Source of the DNA: Photobacterium malacitanum
Lineage (GTDB): Bacteria > Pseudomonadota > Gammaproteobacteria > Enterobacterales > Vibrionaceae
DNA length: 64,000 nucleotides
Assembly: GCF_900185615.1 (NCBI RefSeq)
Contig: NZ_FYAK01000004.1
Span: 1 to 64,000, forward strand
Direction of reading: 5' to 3'
The stretch's first letter is position 1. Every line of letters starts with the position of its first letter. The notes beneath the pieces are model-generated. The model was not told the origin of the DNA and ran no database searches. It saw only the letters and a program-made list of their open reading frames with translations. This document shows positions 26,785 through 35,713 of the stretch, piece by piece. The translations under genes and the position numbers were made by a program.

Positions 26785-27786
26785 ATGACATTAAGTAAAA
26801 ATGAACTTAATGGTGCACTACGAATTGCACTAACCATCACAACTTGTATGCTCATAGGCAAACTTGCAAATTTTACTTCTCCTGTTTATTTTGCTCTTTA
26901 CCCAACTATTTTAATGACTAAAGGCCGTCAATTTTCATGGGCTGGTATTGCTACGATGTTTTTACCGACCTTTTTTGCAGCAAGCGCAGCTGTGGTGGTC
27001 AGTAATCTCTTTAGTGAGCATCCGTTTATTATTTGGACCATTAGCTTATTCTTTTTTGATTTTATGCGCCGCCGTGCAACGACTCCAGCCAAATTAAATC
27101 AATTATTAATGCCGACATTTAATTGGATATTAATCATTATTTTTACACAGCATACCAACATGAATATGCCAATGAGGATCCATGAAATATTATTAGCGAT
27201 GGTGATCACTGCCTGCGTTGCAAAAACCATGATATGGCTGCTACCTGTTATACCGCCCAAACAACCTACGCCACCGATGCCGACACTGACCATTCGTTAT
27301 AAACATCGCTTTATTACTCTCGTATTATTAGGGATCAGCGTCGGTTTTTTGATGATAGTTGATTTAATATCTGCGACGTTTTGCTTAGTTCCTGTGATTG
27401 CAGCAGCAACTCAAATGAATCGAACTAACTATATTAAAACCATAAAATTACGTTTTATTACTCAAGTTAGCGGCTGTATGATCGCGCTTATTTTTTCTGT
27501 GCTCATGCTTGGGCATCAAAATATTATTTCTTATTATGTCATTATTCTCGGCGGGCTTATTTTTGGATTGGCGCTACTAATGACAACAAGTAAAGGTACA
27601 AATCGTGATATTCATGCTGATGCTATTTTAGCCACAGTATTGCCAATTCAACTTTATATGGGTAGCAATGCCTTAAATTTAAACAGTACCTTTTTACGTG
27701 GCTGGGAACTCGCGGTAACTTTAGGTATATTATATTTGATTCATTTATTACGTTTACCAAAGAGAGCCAAATGCAACCAGCAATGA
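26785..27786 (+). CDS. DUF2955 (FUSC/AaeB-like) inner-membrane protein
   Basis: A protein of about 333 residues with two sets of membrane helices and no large soluble domain. The N-terminal LRIALTITTCMLIGKLANF and PTILMTKGRQF segments are characteristic of DUF2955, a family paired with HlyD adaptors. It is likely the export component of an aromatic acid or drug efflux pump. I chose the ATG at 26785 over an in-frame GTG at 26776. Its end overlaps the MarR gene by 16 nt. Confidence 0.8.
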   Translation: MTLSKNELNGALRIALTITTCMLIGKLANFTSPVYFALYPTILMTKGRQFSWAGIATMFLPTFFAASAAVVVSNLFSEHPFIIWTISLFFFDFMRRRATTPAKLNQLLMPTFNWILIIIFTQHTNMNMPMRIHEILLAMVITACVAKTMIWLLPVIPPKQPTPPMPTLTIRYKHRFITLVLLGISVGFLMIVDLISATFCLVPVIAAATQMNRTNYIKTIKLRFITQVSGCMIALIFSVLMLGHQNIISYYVIILGGLIFGLALLMTTSKGTNRDIHADAILATVLPIQLYMGSNALNLNSTFLRGWELAVTLGILYLIHLLRLPKRAKCNQQ

Positions 27787-28235
27787 CCAATATACCTGAA
27801 TTGGATAGTAGTTTGAGCTTTACGCTTGGGCTCACTTATAAGCAATTTAGAACTATAGCTAATCAATCATTAAGTACCCAATTTGATATCACACTTGAGA
27901 TGCTTGGTGCATTACGAGTGCTCGATCATTTAGGTGAGATCCCTCAACAGGCGGTAGCAGAAGCATTACAGCGTGAACGTTCTGTCACTAAACGCTTAAT
28001 CGATAATTGCATTAAGCGTGATTTAATTGAAGTAAAAAAAAGTGATCTCAATAAAAAAGCCCGTTATTTAGCCCTTACGCCCAAAGGATTGGAGGTTAAA
28101 CAACAAGCAGATATCACAATTAAAACAATTGCTGCAGATTATTATGCGCCGCTAAATCAGCAAGAACAGCAACAATTATTATCTCTTTGTCAGCGCCTTA
28201 TTAAACCTGACTTTATTTTAGACGGCAATAACTGA
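27771..28235 (+). CDS. MarR-family transcriptional regulator
   Basis: A 154-residue winged-helix protein (LDHLGEIPQQAVAEALQRER, SVTKRLIDNCIKRDLIEVKK, ARYLALTPKGLEV). This is the classical MarR layout. Its start overlaps the end of the DUF2955 gene, so it is translated with the pump. It probably represses its own operon at the palindrome near 25670, released by a pump substrate. Confidence 0.85.
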   Translation: MQPAMTNIPELDSSLSFTLGLTYKQFRTIANQSLSTQFDITLEMLGALRVLDHLGEIPQQAVAEALQRERSVTKRLIDNCIKRDLIEVKKSDLNKKARYLALTPKGLEVKQQADITIKTIAADYYAPLNQQEQQQLLSLCQRLIKPDFILDGNN

Positions 28236-28356
28236 TCGTCATTGTTTATATAAATGAGCTGCTAATAACACACTAATTTAGTAGTTCATTATCCTGATCT
28301 TCTCTTTATCTAAAATACTCGATAATTCCCCCCATTGTTCACCTAGATCAATCAAT

Positions 28357-28389
28357 AGCTCTATGTTATAACATCACATTGATAGAGCT
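28357..28389. promoter_or_regulatory. Zur-like palindrome upstream of DUF1007-nicO
   Basis: The core ATGTTATAACAT (28363-28374) is a perfect palindrome with CACA following, close to the Zur consensus of gammaproteobacteria. An outer inverted repeat, AGCTCTAT (28357-28364) and ATAGAGCT (28382-28389), flanks it. The centre is about 70 nt before the DUF1007 start codon. The same core occurs at 35043 by the zinc ABC operon. Confidence 0.55.
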
Positions 28390-28439
28390 TATTATCCCCT
28401 ATTATTTGCACTCATTATATGATGAATCTGGAGTTTTAA

Positions 28440-29108
28440 ATGCGCAGGAATGTCCTTTGCAGTTTTATGTTATCAATTGCTGCGTTATCGCCAATAACCA
28501 GTCAAGCGCATCCTCATTCGTGGATTGATATGAAGACCTACATCGAAGGCAATAATAATCAAATCACAGGATTTAAAATGGTATGGACATTTGATGCCAT
28601 GACTACCGCTTATATGCTTGATGGTGAAGATATGTCGCCAAAAAATAAGCAAAAAACCTTGAAAAACATTGCTGCATCTGTGATGGAAAACATGAAAAAT
28701 GAGCACTATTTTACTTATTTCTATGACAACGAAACCCCAATTAAATACCATATTCCAGCAGGTGGCGAATTAATAAAACCACGTGCAAAAGCGACGCTAA
28801 CTTTTGAGCTTCCATTAGCCAAACCAAAAACGGTCACCAAAGATTCACTTAAATTGTTAATCTTTGAACCAAGTTATTATGTAGATATGTCATGGGGTAA
28901 CAAAAGTGACATTGTACTGTCACCCGAATTGGCCAAAACCTGTAGTTTTAAACTTATCGAGCCACATCCAACCCCCGAACAAGTTACGTATGCAATGTCG
29001 ATTCCTGCTGATGAAAGCCCAGATCCTGATGATAAATTAGGTCAGGTATTTACCCAAACAGTTAAACTGTACTGCAATGTCGACAATGCCTTGCCTTCCA
29101 CTAAATAG
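28440..29108 (+). CDS. DUF1007 periplasmic protein (metal transport accessory)
   Basis: A 222-residue exported protein with a signal peptide cut near TSQAHPHSW. The mature N-terminus HPHSWID is the hallmark of DUF1007, giving a His-x-His metal-binding start like that of many metallochaperones. It is always found beside NicO-type permeases, as here (21 nt gap). Its role in presenting a divalent metal is inferred from context. Confidence 0.8.
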   Translation: MRRNVLCSFMLSIAALSPITSQAHPHSWIDMKTYIEGNNNQITGFKMVWTFDAMTTAYMLDGEDMSPKNKQKTLKNIAASVMENMKNEHYFTYFYDNETPIKYHIPAGGELIKPRAKATLTFELPLAKPKTVTKDSLKLLIFEPSYYVDMSWGNKSDIVLSPELAKTCSFKLIEPHPTPEQVTYAMSIPADESPDPDDKLGQVFTQTVKLYCNVDNALPSTK

Positions 29109-29129
29109 CATTGATTTAGGATTTTCCGA

Positions 29130-30221
29130 ATGAAACTCGGCTGTAACTCAATCTCAGAGGCAAAAGATCCTGCTGTTGCCTCTTCATGCTGCGATCAGCA
29201 TGAACCCAATGAACACCACCATCGATGTGAACATCATCATTTAGAACACAACCATGATGGTCATAGCGCAACGTGTGATCATCACCATTCCGATATTAGC
29301 CCTGCCCCTATCTCTTGGTTAACGCGAACAATTGTATTACTGTTATTTCTTGGTAGCGGTTATTATTTATGGCTACAATGGCCAGCGATGTTAATGACCA
29401 GCATTAAATGGCAGCGCGATATTAATGGTCAGCTCAGTGATTTACTTTATGATGCCCAGCAAAACATAACCGCGGCTTATTCATTAGCAGGACTGAGCTT
29501 TCTTTACGGAATCTTTCATTCCTTAGGTCCCGGTCATGGCAAGATGATTGTCACCACTTACCTTGCTACTAACCCTGCAAAAATAAAAGCCAGTTTAATA
29601 ATGACAGTGGTTTCAGCATTTGTACAAGCTATTGTTGCAATTACACTTGTTAGTATTCTATTGGTATTTTTCAAATCATCAATGCGCCAAGTTAACGATG
29701 CTGCAGATCAATTTATCAGTTACAGCTTTATGGCGATGCTATTACTTGGCGCGATTGTTATTTATCGCAGTTTAAAACAAGCATGGCAACTTAGAACGGC
29801 ACAACATCACCACCATCATGATCATGGTGATAACTGCGGTTGTGGTCATAAACACTTCGCTAATGCTGATGAAATCAATAATGCAACTAGCTTACGTGAA
29901 TACATTGTAATTGTGTTCAGTATCGGTATTCGACCTTGTACCGGTGCTATTTTAGTGTTGTTATTTGCTAATATGGTCGGTCTTTATTGGCTTGGGGTTA
30001 TCAGTGCAATTTTAATGGCTGTGGGTACAGCGCTGACAACATCAGGGATCGCACTATTAACCTTATCTGGTAAAAAGATTGTTAGTCGCTATTTAGCTAC
30101 CAATCAACGTCAGCGCACCATGACCAGTATTATCATCAAACTCATTGGAGGAATATTACTGGTATTATTAGGGTTATTGCTCCTTAATGGCCACAGCTAT
30201 GGTATGTCACCAGTATTATAA
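29130..30221 (+). CDS. NicO-family divalent metal permease
   Basis: A 363-residue membrane protein with six or so helices. The N-terminus is rich in His and Cys (about residues 5-55), and a cytoplasmic His loop occurs near 225-245. The family motifs HSLGPGHGKMIVTTYL and GIRPCTGAILVLLFA are both present. Members carry nickel or cobalt, and some are thought to move zinc. The Zur-like site upstream favours zinc. It is second in a two-gene unit that ends at 30244. Confidence 0.85.
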   Translation: MKLGCNSISEAKDPAVASSCCDQHEPNEHHHRCEHHHLEHNHDGHSATCDHHHSDISPAPISWLTRTIVLLLFLGSGYYLWLQWPAMLMTSIKWQRDINGQLSDLLYDAQQNITAAYSLAGLSFLYGIFHSLGPGHGKMIVTTYLATNPAKIKASLIMTVVSAFVQAIVAITLVSILLVFFKSSMRQVNDAADQFISYSFMAMLLLGAIVIYRSLKQAWQLRTAQHHHHHDHGDNCGCGHKHFANADEINNATSLREYIVIVFSIGIRPCTGAILVLLFANMVGLYWLGVISAILMAVGTALTTSGIALLTLSGKKIVSRYLATNQRQRTMTSIIIKLIGGILLVLLGLLLLNGHSYGMSPVL

Positions 30222-30243
30222 CTATAGCTCTTAGTTTTCATTT

Positions 30244-30285
30244 AAAAAAGGTTGAGAGGCTATCATTGCCACTCAACCTTTTTAT
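30244..30285. terminator. Terminator between nicO and the flippase gene
   Basis: GGTTGAG (30250-30256) pairs with CTCAACC (30272-30278), with inner GGC/GCC pairing, and T runs lie on both outer sides. It sits between convergent genes. Confidence 0.85.
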
Positions 30286-30331
30286 TTAATTAATAACACC
30301 AATACGCTAACGTTATTCATTTATATCAAAC

Positions 30332-31636
30332 TTAATCAACCACAATACCTTGACGTCGATAACCACGTAAAATTTTCTGCTCTGCAATAGTCGATAAAAT
30401 AAACATCATTACATAACCTAAGCCTAACGCAACAATTATTGCAACTACGTTAGCGGTAAATAATGCCAACAAATAATAGCTAACAACCAAAGTCACAATA
30501 CCACTTAGGCGGATCATTAAACTTAAAGTGAATTTTCCATGTGCTTTTATATAGGCTAACTGGTATGCATTAAGCATCATGAAAATAAAGAAAATAGAGA
30601 AGTGAAATAATACAATTTCTGCGCCTTTATATTGGGCAGGGAAAATAAACCCAATGATCTCTTTTCCACCAACTAACATCACCAAGAAAAAGATCACACT
30701 TACAATGATCGCTAATCGATACACCCAACGCCGAATAGCCCGTATTTGAGCATGTTCTCCTTTACGGACACTTTGAGATAGTTCAGGTAATACAAATCGA
30801 TAAATCGGAAATACAAATAACATTGTCATGTAAGTAAAAATCGGCCTTACAACAACTTGAAAATCACCTAATTCATCCAGACTAAAATGGGTGATCGTCA
30901 GCAAAACAGCCGCATAAATCATCAAAATACTGGCTCCAGCTTCTAACGATGCGGTAAAACTTTTACGCACATAGTTACGCATATTGGGATCGAGCTGAAC
31001 AGTTGTTAATGGTTTGGTGGCAATTTGTTTTCTACGCTTCCAATACATGAAGTGAGCAACAATCAATGAAGAGACCATCACACTATAAAAAAGTGAGGCT
31101 AAAGCGCTAAAATGGAAAATATAATAACAACCAATAAAGGTAATAACGTTAGATGTAGGTTCAATCCAAGTAACTTTATTTGACACGTCATATAAGCGAT
31201 ACATAGCAATTAAATTGGTAAAGTATATCTTTAATCCCATACCAAAAATAACGCCAACCATCTCGAAATAGCCTACATTAATATGCAGTTCATGTTTTAT
31301 ATAAGGTAAAACTAATCCCCATGTGATTAACACCATCACAATTAAACTAAATCGAAAGATATTTATAATGTCATGATCGTTATGGGTCTGGCTGTATGTA
31401 ACCACCATAGACGATCGAAATCCTGTCATTAATATTAACGATAATGACACAATATCAATAACACTATTGAATAACGCTAAATCATCTTTTGCAACCCACT
31501 GTGCCAACCAAACTTTAAACAAAAAACCAATAGAAATACTGACTAATGTTGCCCAAATACCCGCAACAAATGCTGTTTTTAAGCGAGTTAATGTATCAAC
31601 ATCATCAACTAGAGGAATGGTTTGTGGATTTTTCAT
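30332..31636 (-). CDS. Polysaccharide flippase-like (MOP superfamily) membrane protein
   Basis: A 434-residue protein with about 12 helices, similar in layout to Wzx/O-antigen flippases: an early SISIGFLFKVWLAQWVAKDDLALFN segment, a basic cytoplasmic loop and a second bundle starting SFTASLEAGASILMIYAA. No glycosyltransferase or polysaccharide genes lie nearby, which is unusual for this type. The cargo is unknown. Confidence 0.65.
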   Translation of the reverse strand: MKNPQTIPLVDDVDTLTRLKTAFVAGIWATLVSISIGFLFKVWLAQWVAKDDLALFNSVIDIVSLSLILMTGFRSSMVVTYSQTHNDHDIINIFRFSLIVMVLITWGLVLPYIKHELHINVGYFEMVGVIFGMGLKIYFTNLIAMYRLYDVSNKVTWIEPTSNVITFIGCYYIFHFSALASLFYSVMVSSLIVAHFMYWKRRKQIATKPLTTVQLDPNMRNYVRKSFTASLEAGASILMIYAAVLLTITHFSLDELGDFQVVVRPIFTYMTMLFVFPIYRFVLPELSQSVRKGEHAQIRAIRRWVYRLAIIVSVIFFLVMLVGGKEIIGFIFPAQYKGAEIVLFHFSIFFIFMMLNAYQLAYIKAHGKFTLSLMIRLSGIVTLVVSYYLLALFTANVVAIIVALGLGYVMMFILSTIAEQKILRGYRRQGIVVD

Positions 31637-31748
31637 ACTTAGTAACTATAAATGAACATACTGCTATAATACTGGATTTTTCGTATGAGATCTCAACCGA
31701 ACAGCAGATTTAATTTACACTGAATAGAATGCATTTTTATCGCTTGAT

Positions 31749-31967
31749 TTATAATGATTTATTTTTCATTTGGCGCGCATAAAGCTCTTCAAATTCGGTG
31801 CAATAACGGTCTAAATTACACAATAAAAACTGAGGGTTGTTATTTAGCCCACGACTAACACAATAACGGATCGTTTTTTCAGTACTTTTGATTTTAAATC
31901 GTACAAAATTCAAACGATATTGTAATCGTTGCTGTGGTAATAACAAAAAACGTACCAATGAAACCAT
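31749..31967 (-). CDS. Hypothetical basic protein (72 aa)
   Basis: A short protein rich in Arg and Tyr (LLPQQRLQYRLNFVRFK) with two or three Cys and no signal or helix of membrane length. The codon pattern looks coding, but the ribosome site is weak. It may share direction with the flippase gene 112 nt downstream. No family was recognised. Confidence 0.45.
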   Translation of the reverse strand: MVSLVRFLLLPQQRLQYRLNFVRFKIKSTEKTIRYCVSRGLNNNPQFLLCNLDRYCTEFEELYARQMKNKSL

Positions 31968-32143
31968 TTTTAACCCAACGAATAATATAACTTAATTATC
32001 GCTGCGCATTTTAACAAGTTTTGTAAGCAAATTAATCCTTTTAAATGAAATCAAAATTCTTAAAAATATAGTCTCTATTATTTATATGCTTCACGATAAG
32101 TTATCAAATTAATTAATACTCCTATCTTATTATTAAATATAAC

Positions 32144-32165
32144 CACCTACTGTTATTAGTAGGTG
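32144..32165 (-). terminator. Probable terminator of the zinc ABC operon
   Basis: CACCTACT and AGTAGGTG form an 8-bp stem with a 6-nt loop, 54 nt after the stop. On the minus strand it is followed by GGTTATATTTAAT, a broken T run, so strength is uncertain. Confidence 0.55.
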
Positions 32166-32218
32166 ATTATTTACTCTAAAGATAGTTTAGTATTGAGTGA
32201 TTAAGCATTGATTAACTA

Positions 32219-33169
32219 TTACTTCAATGCATTAGCAATAGTTGCGGTATTATATTCCATCATCTTAATGTATGAACTAGCGGGTTCACTAGGGCCTGAC
32301 AATGCATCTGAATATAATTTGCCACCGATTTTAGCGCCTGTTTCATGGCTGATCTGCTCAACCATACGGTTATCGGTTATATTCTCAATAAATACTGCAC
32401 GTACATGATCATCACGCACTTGATTAATTATTTTCGCGACATCAGCAGCACTAGCTTCAGCACTGGTACTGGTTCCTTGTGGCGCTAAAAAAGTCACATC
32501 ATAATCACGTGAAAAGTATTGAAATGCATCATGCGATGTAACGATCATCCGTTGAGATGCAGGAATTTTGGCAAACTGCTTTTGAATATCAAGTTGCAAT
32601 TTATCTAGCTTTTGCAAATAAGCTTGCGCGTTATGTTGATAATCACTGGTATGTGCCGGGTCAACTTTAATCAATCCTGCTTCAATATTTTTTACATAAG
32701 TTTTAACGTTAGTAACACTATTCCATGCATGAGGATCATATACGCCATGATGGTGATGGTGATGACAGCCTTCTTTTGCCGATGAATGATGATCACACTC
32801 TTCTTCAGCTAAGGTTAGTGTATCGATCCCTTTTGAAGCGACAATTTCTGTACCTTTAAAATGAGATGATTCGATTAACCTTGGTAACCACCCTTCAAGT
32901 CCTAGTCCATTAATTACCACCAATTGTGCATCTTTTACTGCCACGGCATCCATCGGGGCGGGACTATAAGTATGTACATCACCATTAATGCCGACAAGAT
33001 CTTTTACCGCTACATGATCGCCACCAACTTGAGAGACTAAATCACCTAAAATAGAAAAACTGGCAACGACTGGCACCTTGGTTTCTGCCATTGCTGATGA
33101 ACTTGCTATTAGTCCTAACACAACCGCAGCAACAACGGCTTTTTTATGTAATATCTTCTTGGTTGTCAT
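32219..33169 (-). CDS. Zinc-type ABC transporter substrate-binding protein
   Basis: A 316-residue cluster A-I binding protein with a signal ending SAMAETK. Metal ligands are suggested by VHTYSPAP, the HAWNS segment after the loop, and TSHDAF. The acidic/His loop (EEECDHHSSAKEGCHHHHHH) is typical of zinc-specific members. The NGLGLEGWLPRLI motif resembles AztC-like proteins more than classic ZnuA. The ATG at 33169 follows a GGAG site; its gene starts right after the permease stop (TAACATG). It is the third gene of the operon. Confidence 0.88.
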   Translation of the reverse strand: MTTKKILHKKAVVAAVVLGLIASSSAMAETKVPVVASFSILGDLVSQVGGDHVAVKDLVGINGDVHTYSPAPMDAVAVKDAQLVVINGLGLEGWLPRLIESSHFKGTEIVASKGIDTLTLAEEECDHHSSAKEGCHHHHHHGVYDPHAWNSVTNVKTYVKNIEAGLIKVDPAHTSDYQHNAQAYLQKLDKLQLDIQKQFAKIPASQRMIVTSHDAFQYFSRDYDVTFLAPQGTSTSAEASAADVAKIINQVRDDHVRAVFIENITDNRMVEQISHETGAKIGGKLYSDALSGPSEPASSYIKMMEYNTATIANALK

Positions 33170-33170
33170 G

Positions 33171-34034
33171 TTAACTTTTACTCCAACTTTTAAAAATAAT
33201 GCCACCTTGGCGACCAAATAATAGTGACAACAAATACACCCCTCCCATCACCAATACGATAGATGGGCTGGTTGCAAAACCTAAATAATATGAAACAATT
33301 AAACCGACATAGCAGCTGCTAATCGAAGCAACAAACGCAATAACAAGCATGCCACCTAAGCGACCACTCCAAAAACGAGCAATGGTTGCAGGTAAGATCA
33401 TTAAACCGACGGCCATTAATGTGCCAAGTGCTTGAAAACCCGCAACGAGGTTAAGCACTAATAGCAGTAAAAAACCATAATGAGCCACACCACTAAGCTT
33501 ACTAACAGTCTTAAAAAAAGCAGGATCAACACACTCCATGACTAAAGGTCGATACAGCACAGCTAACGTAAGCACTGTTATCGATGCTATTAAAGTCAAC
33601 AGAATCAAGGCAGCATTATTAAGTGCTAAAGTCGAACCAAATAAGACATGCAATAAATCCATATTGCTGCCTTTGGTAGAAATAATGAGTACACCTAATG
33701 CAAGTGACAATAAGTAAAAAGCGGCCATACTTGCATCTTCTTCGGCTTTTGAATGCCGTGCGGCAATACCGGACAAAATGGCCACAATGCAACCTGCAAT
33801 AACACCACCAACTGTCATCGCAGTTACAGATATCCCTGAAATTAAAAAACCGATTGCAGCGCCTGGTAAAATTGCATGTGACATGGCATCACCGGTTAAG
33901 CTCATTCGACGCAAGGTTAAAAAAACGCCGATCGGTGTACCACTAATGCTTAATAACAAACATCCCCATAGGGCACGCTGCATAAAATTAAAATCACTAA
34001 AAGGTTGAGTTAAAAAGTGTATTACCTCAGTCAT
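33171..34034 (-). CDS. Zinc-type ABC transporter permease
   Basis: A 287-residue ABC-3 family permease with eight or so helices. It starts at MTEVIHFL, and the FMQRALWG, RRMSLTGDAMSHAILPG and ALGTLMAVGLMILPA segments are typical. The ATG at 34034 overlaps the ATPase gene by 8 nt; the longer frame to 34172 lies wholly inside that gene and is rejected. It forms the membrane channel of the system with the neighbouring ATPase and binding protein. Confidence 0.88.
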   Translation of the reverse strand: MTEVIHFLTQPFSDFNFMQRALWGCLLLSISGTPIGVFLTLRRMSLTGDAMSHAILPGAAIGFLISGISVTAMTVGGVIAGCIVAILSGIAARHSKAEEDASMAAFYLLSLALGVLIISTKGSNMDLLHVLFGSTLALNNAALILLTLIASITVLTLAVLYRPLVMECVDPAFFKTVSKLSGVAHYGFLLLLVLNLVAGFQALGTLMAVGLMILPATIARFWSGRLGGMLVIAFVASISSCYVGLIVSYYLGFATSPSIVLVMGGVYLLSLLFGRQGGIIFKSWSKS

Positions 34035-34803
34035 GCCCACATTCCTGCTGTGCATCCATTGCGATAGGAGATAATGTCGATAAAGACTGAATTTTATCAA
34101 AGCAAGGGGTGAGATAAGCTTGATACCCTGCTTGCTGTAAATAATGACTTTGAAGCACTGTTTTTGTATCACCGCTCGCGACTAACTGTGTAGCAATAAG
34201 GATCGTGGTAGGAAAATAGCGGGCAACTAACGATAAATCGTGCATGACAGCAATGACAGTTTTACCTTGCTGCTGACACCGTTTTATTACTGTCATTAAA
34301 TCTTCAGATGTTTGCGCATCAATTGCAGCAAAAGGTTCATCTAATAATAATATTTGTGCATCTTGCAACAGCATTCGCGCAAATAGCATCCGCTGAAATT
34401 GCCCTCCTGATAACTCACTAATTTGACGAGTTTCCATCCCTGACAACTGCACTGTTTCTAATGCTTGAGCCATGTGATTCGATTCTTGTTGCGAAAAACA
34501 GCGCCAAAATGAACTACGACGCCAAGTCCCCGCGGAAACGAACTCTGCAACAGTAATTGGAAAATTACGATCGATGTGACTACTCTGCGGCAAATAAGCG
34601 ATATCTTTCATGGTGTACTTACCTAAGCACACCTCGCCTGCTGTCGGTGTTATTTGCTGCATAAGTGCTTTTAATAACGTTGATTTTCCTGCACCATTCG
34701 GACCTACGATAGCCACTAAATCGCCATCATTAATGGTGCAACATATGCTATCCAATGCAATATTATCACGGTAGCAGGATGTAAAATTAATCAATGAAAT
34801 CAT
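34027..34803 (-). CDS. Zinc-type ABC transporter ATPase
   Basis: A 258-residue ABC ATPase with Walker A GPNGAGKST, Q-loop AYLPQSSHID, signature LSGGQFQR, Walker B ILLLDEPF and switch His in AVMHDLS. The start at 34803 is preceded by AGGTAA. It is first in a CBA-ordered operon, unlike E. coli, where znuA is divergent from znuCB. A Zur-like box lies about 120 nt upstream. The ligand is inferred to be zinc from the binding protein's His loop and the boxes. Confidence 0.88.
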   Translation of the reverse strand: MISLINFTSCYRDNIALDSICCTINDGDLVAIVGPNGAGKSTLLKALMQQITPTAGEVCLGKYTMKDIAYLPQSSHIDRNFPITVAEFVSAGTWRRSSFWRCFSQQESNHMAQALETVQLSGMETRQISELSGGQFQRMLFARMLLQDAQILLLDEPFAAIDAQTSEDLMTVIKRCQQQGKTVIAVMHDLSLVARYFPTTILIATQLVASGDTKTVLQSHYLQQAGYQAYLTPCFDKIQSLSTLSPIAMDAQQECGHD

Positions 34804-34924
34804 ACTATTACCTAAACAAAATAACTCAGCGCCCACCACAACAAAGTAATTATCATCAAACCGATAATACTCCGTTGGCATACACCGGTTAGCAATAATG
34901 AATTTTGATAGCCTGACTTATTTT

Positions 34925-34947
34925 GAGATGTTATATCATTACATTTT
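34925..34947. promoter_or_regulatory. Zur-like box upstream of the zinc ABC operon
   Basis: On the minus strand AAAATGTAATGATATAACATC is close to the E. coli-type Zur consensus (AAATGTTATAATATAACATTT). It contains a likely -10 (TATAAC) of the operon promoter, as expected for a repressor site. Confidence 0.6.
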
Positions 34948-35042
34948 GAGTGCATGGTTGGTGGATTTTGTTGACGAATCATTACTCTATTCTTTTATTA
35001 TTTAGCACAAAGACCATTCAGTGACGCCACCGCCACAACATA

Positions 35043-35060
35043 GTTATGTTATAACATAAC
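35043..35060. promoter_or_regulatory. Perfect 18-bp Zur-like palindrome
   Basis: GTTATGTTATAACATAAC is a perfect palindrome sharing the ATGTTATAACAT core with the site at 28363. It lies between the zinc ABC operon and the divergent GNAT gene, about 116 nt from the latter, so either or both could be controlled by it. Confidence 0.55.
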
Positions 35061-35175
35061 AATATCAGCAAATACAACTTTGGTTACAAATGATTTAATA
35101 ACAGTCTAAGTGTTCGCATTGCATTGGTTAAAAGCACTATGTATAAGTAAGAAAACAATCAATAAGAGTAAAAAA

Positions 35176-35661
35176 ATGAAACTAAGCCCCATAACGTCAT
35201 CGCATTGGTATCAAATAGAACGTATTCAGCAATTAGCTTATGGCGATGATTATTGTGAATCTATGGCTGTTTTAAAAACAAAAATAGCGATATCACCACA
35301 AACATGTTTTGTATGTCTTGATGATGAACATCAGGTTGTCGGCTATCTGATTAGTCATCCTTGCGATAAAAAATCTCTACCTCAGTTAAATAAAGCCAGC
35401 AAATATATAGATAGTACGCATTTACATCTTCATGATTTAGCGATTACACCGACATCACAAGGGCAAGGACTACCTTCTTTATTGATCAACCACTTATTTG
35501 TAACTCTTAAGACGATGGATTATCAATCAGCCTCATTAATTTCAGTCCAAAATTCAGCTCCATTTTGGCAGAAATTTGATTTCATTACTGATAACTCGCT
35601 TAAAGTGCCTATAAGTTACGGTTCAAATGCAATTGCCATGTCTCGTTTACTATCAATCTAA
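35176..35661 (+). CDS. GNAT-family N-acetyltransferase
   Basis: A 161-residue acetyltransferase. The LHDLAITPTSQGQGLPSLLI block is the acetyl-CoA site, with Q-G-Q-G in place of the usual Q/R-x-x-G-x-G/A, and a C-terminal SVQNSAPFWQKFDF motif follows. I use the ATG at 35176, since the 22 residues upstream have no domain match; the ribosome site is weak either way. It is divergent from the zinc operon with a Zur-like palindrome between. Confidence 0.7.
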   Translation: MKLSPITSSHWYQIERIQQLAYGDDYCESMAVLKTKIAISPQTCFVCLDDEHQVVGYLISHPCDKKSLPQLNKASKYIDSTHLHLHDLAITPTSQGQGLPSLLINHLFVTLKTMDYQSASLISVQNSAPFWQKFDFITDNSLKVPISYGSNAIAMSRLLSI

Positions 35662-35713
35662 TATGCGCTATTGGAAGTATTAACTGTTATGTCACAGTTA
35701 ATACTGTTGTTGT

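Noticed and set aside
32740..32810. Run of CAT/ATG codons resembling a His-tag from a cloning vector
   Set aside because: It is the natural metal-binding loop of the zinc-binding protein, in the expected place in the family.
34027..34172. Long N-terminal extension of the zinc ABC permease frame
   Set aside because: It lies wholly inside the ATPase gene. The ATG at 34034 overlaps that gene's stop by 8 nt and begins a normal permease N-terminus.
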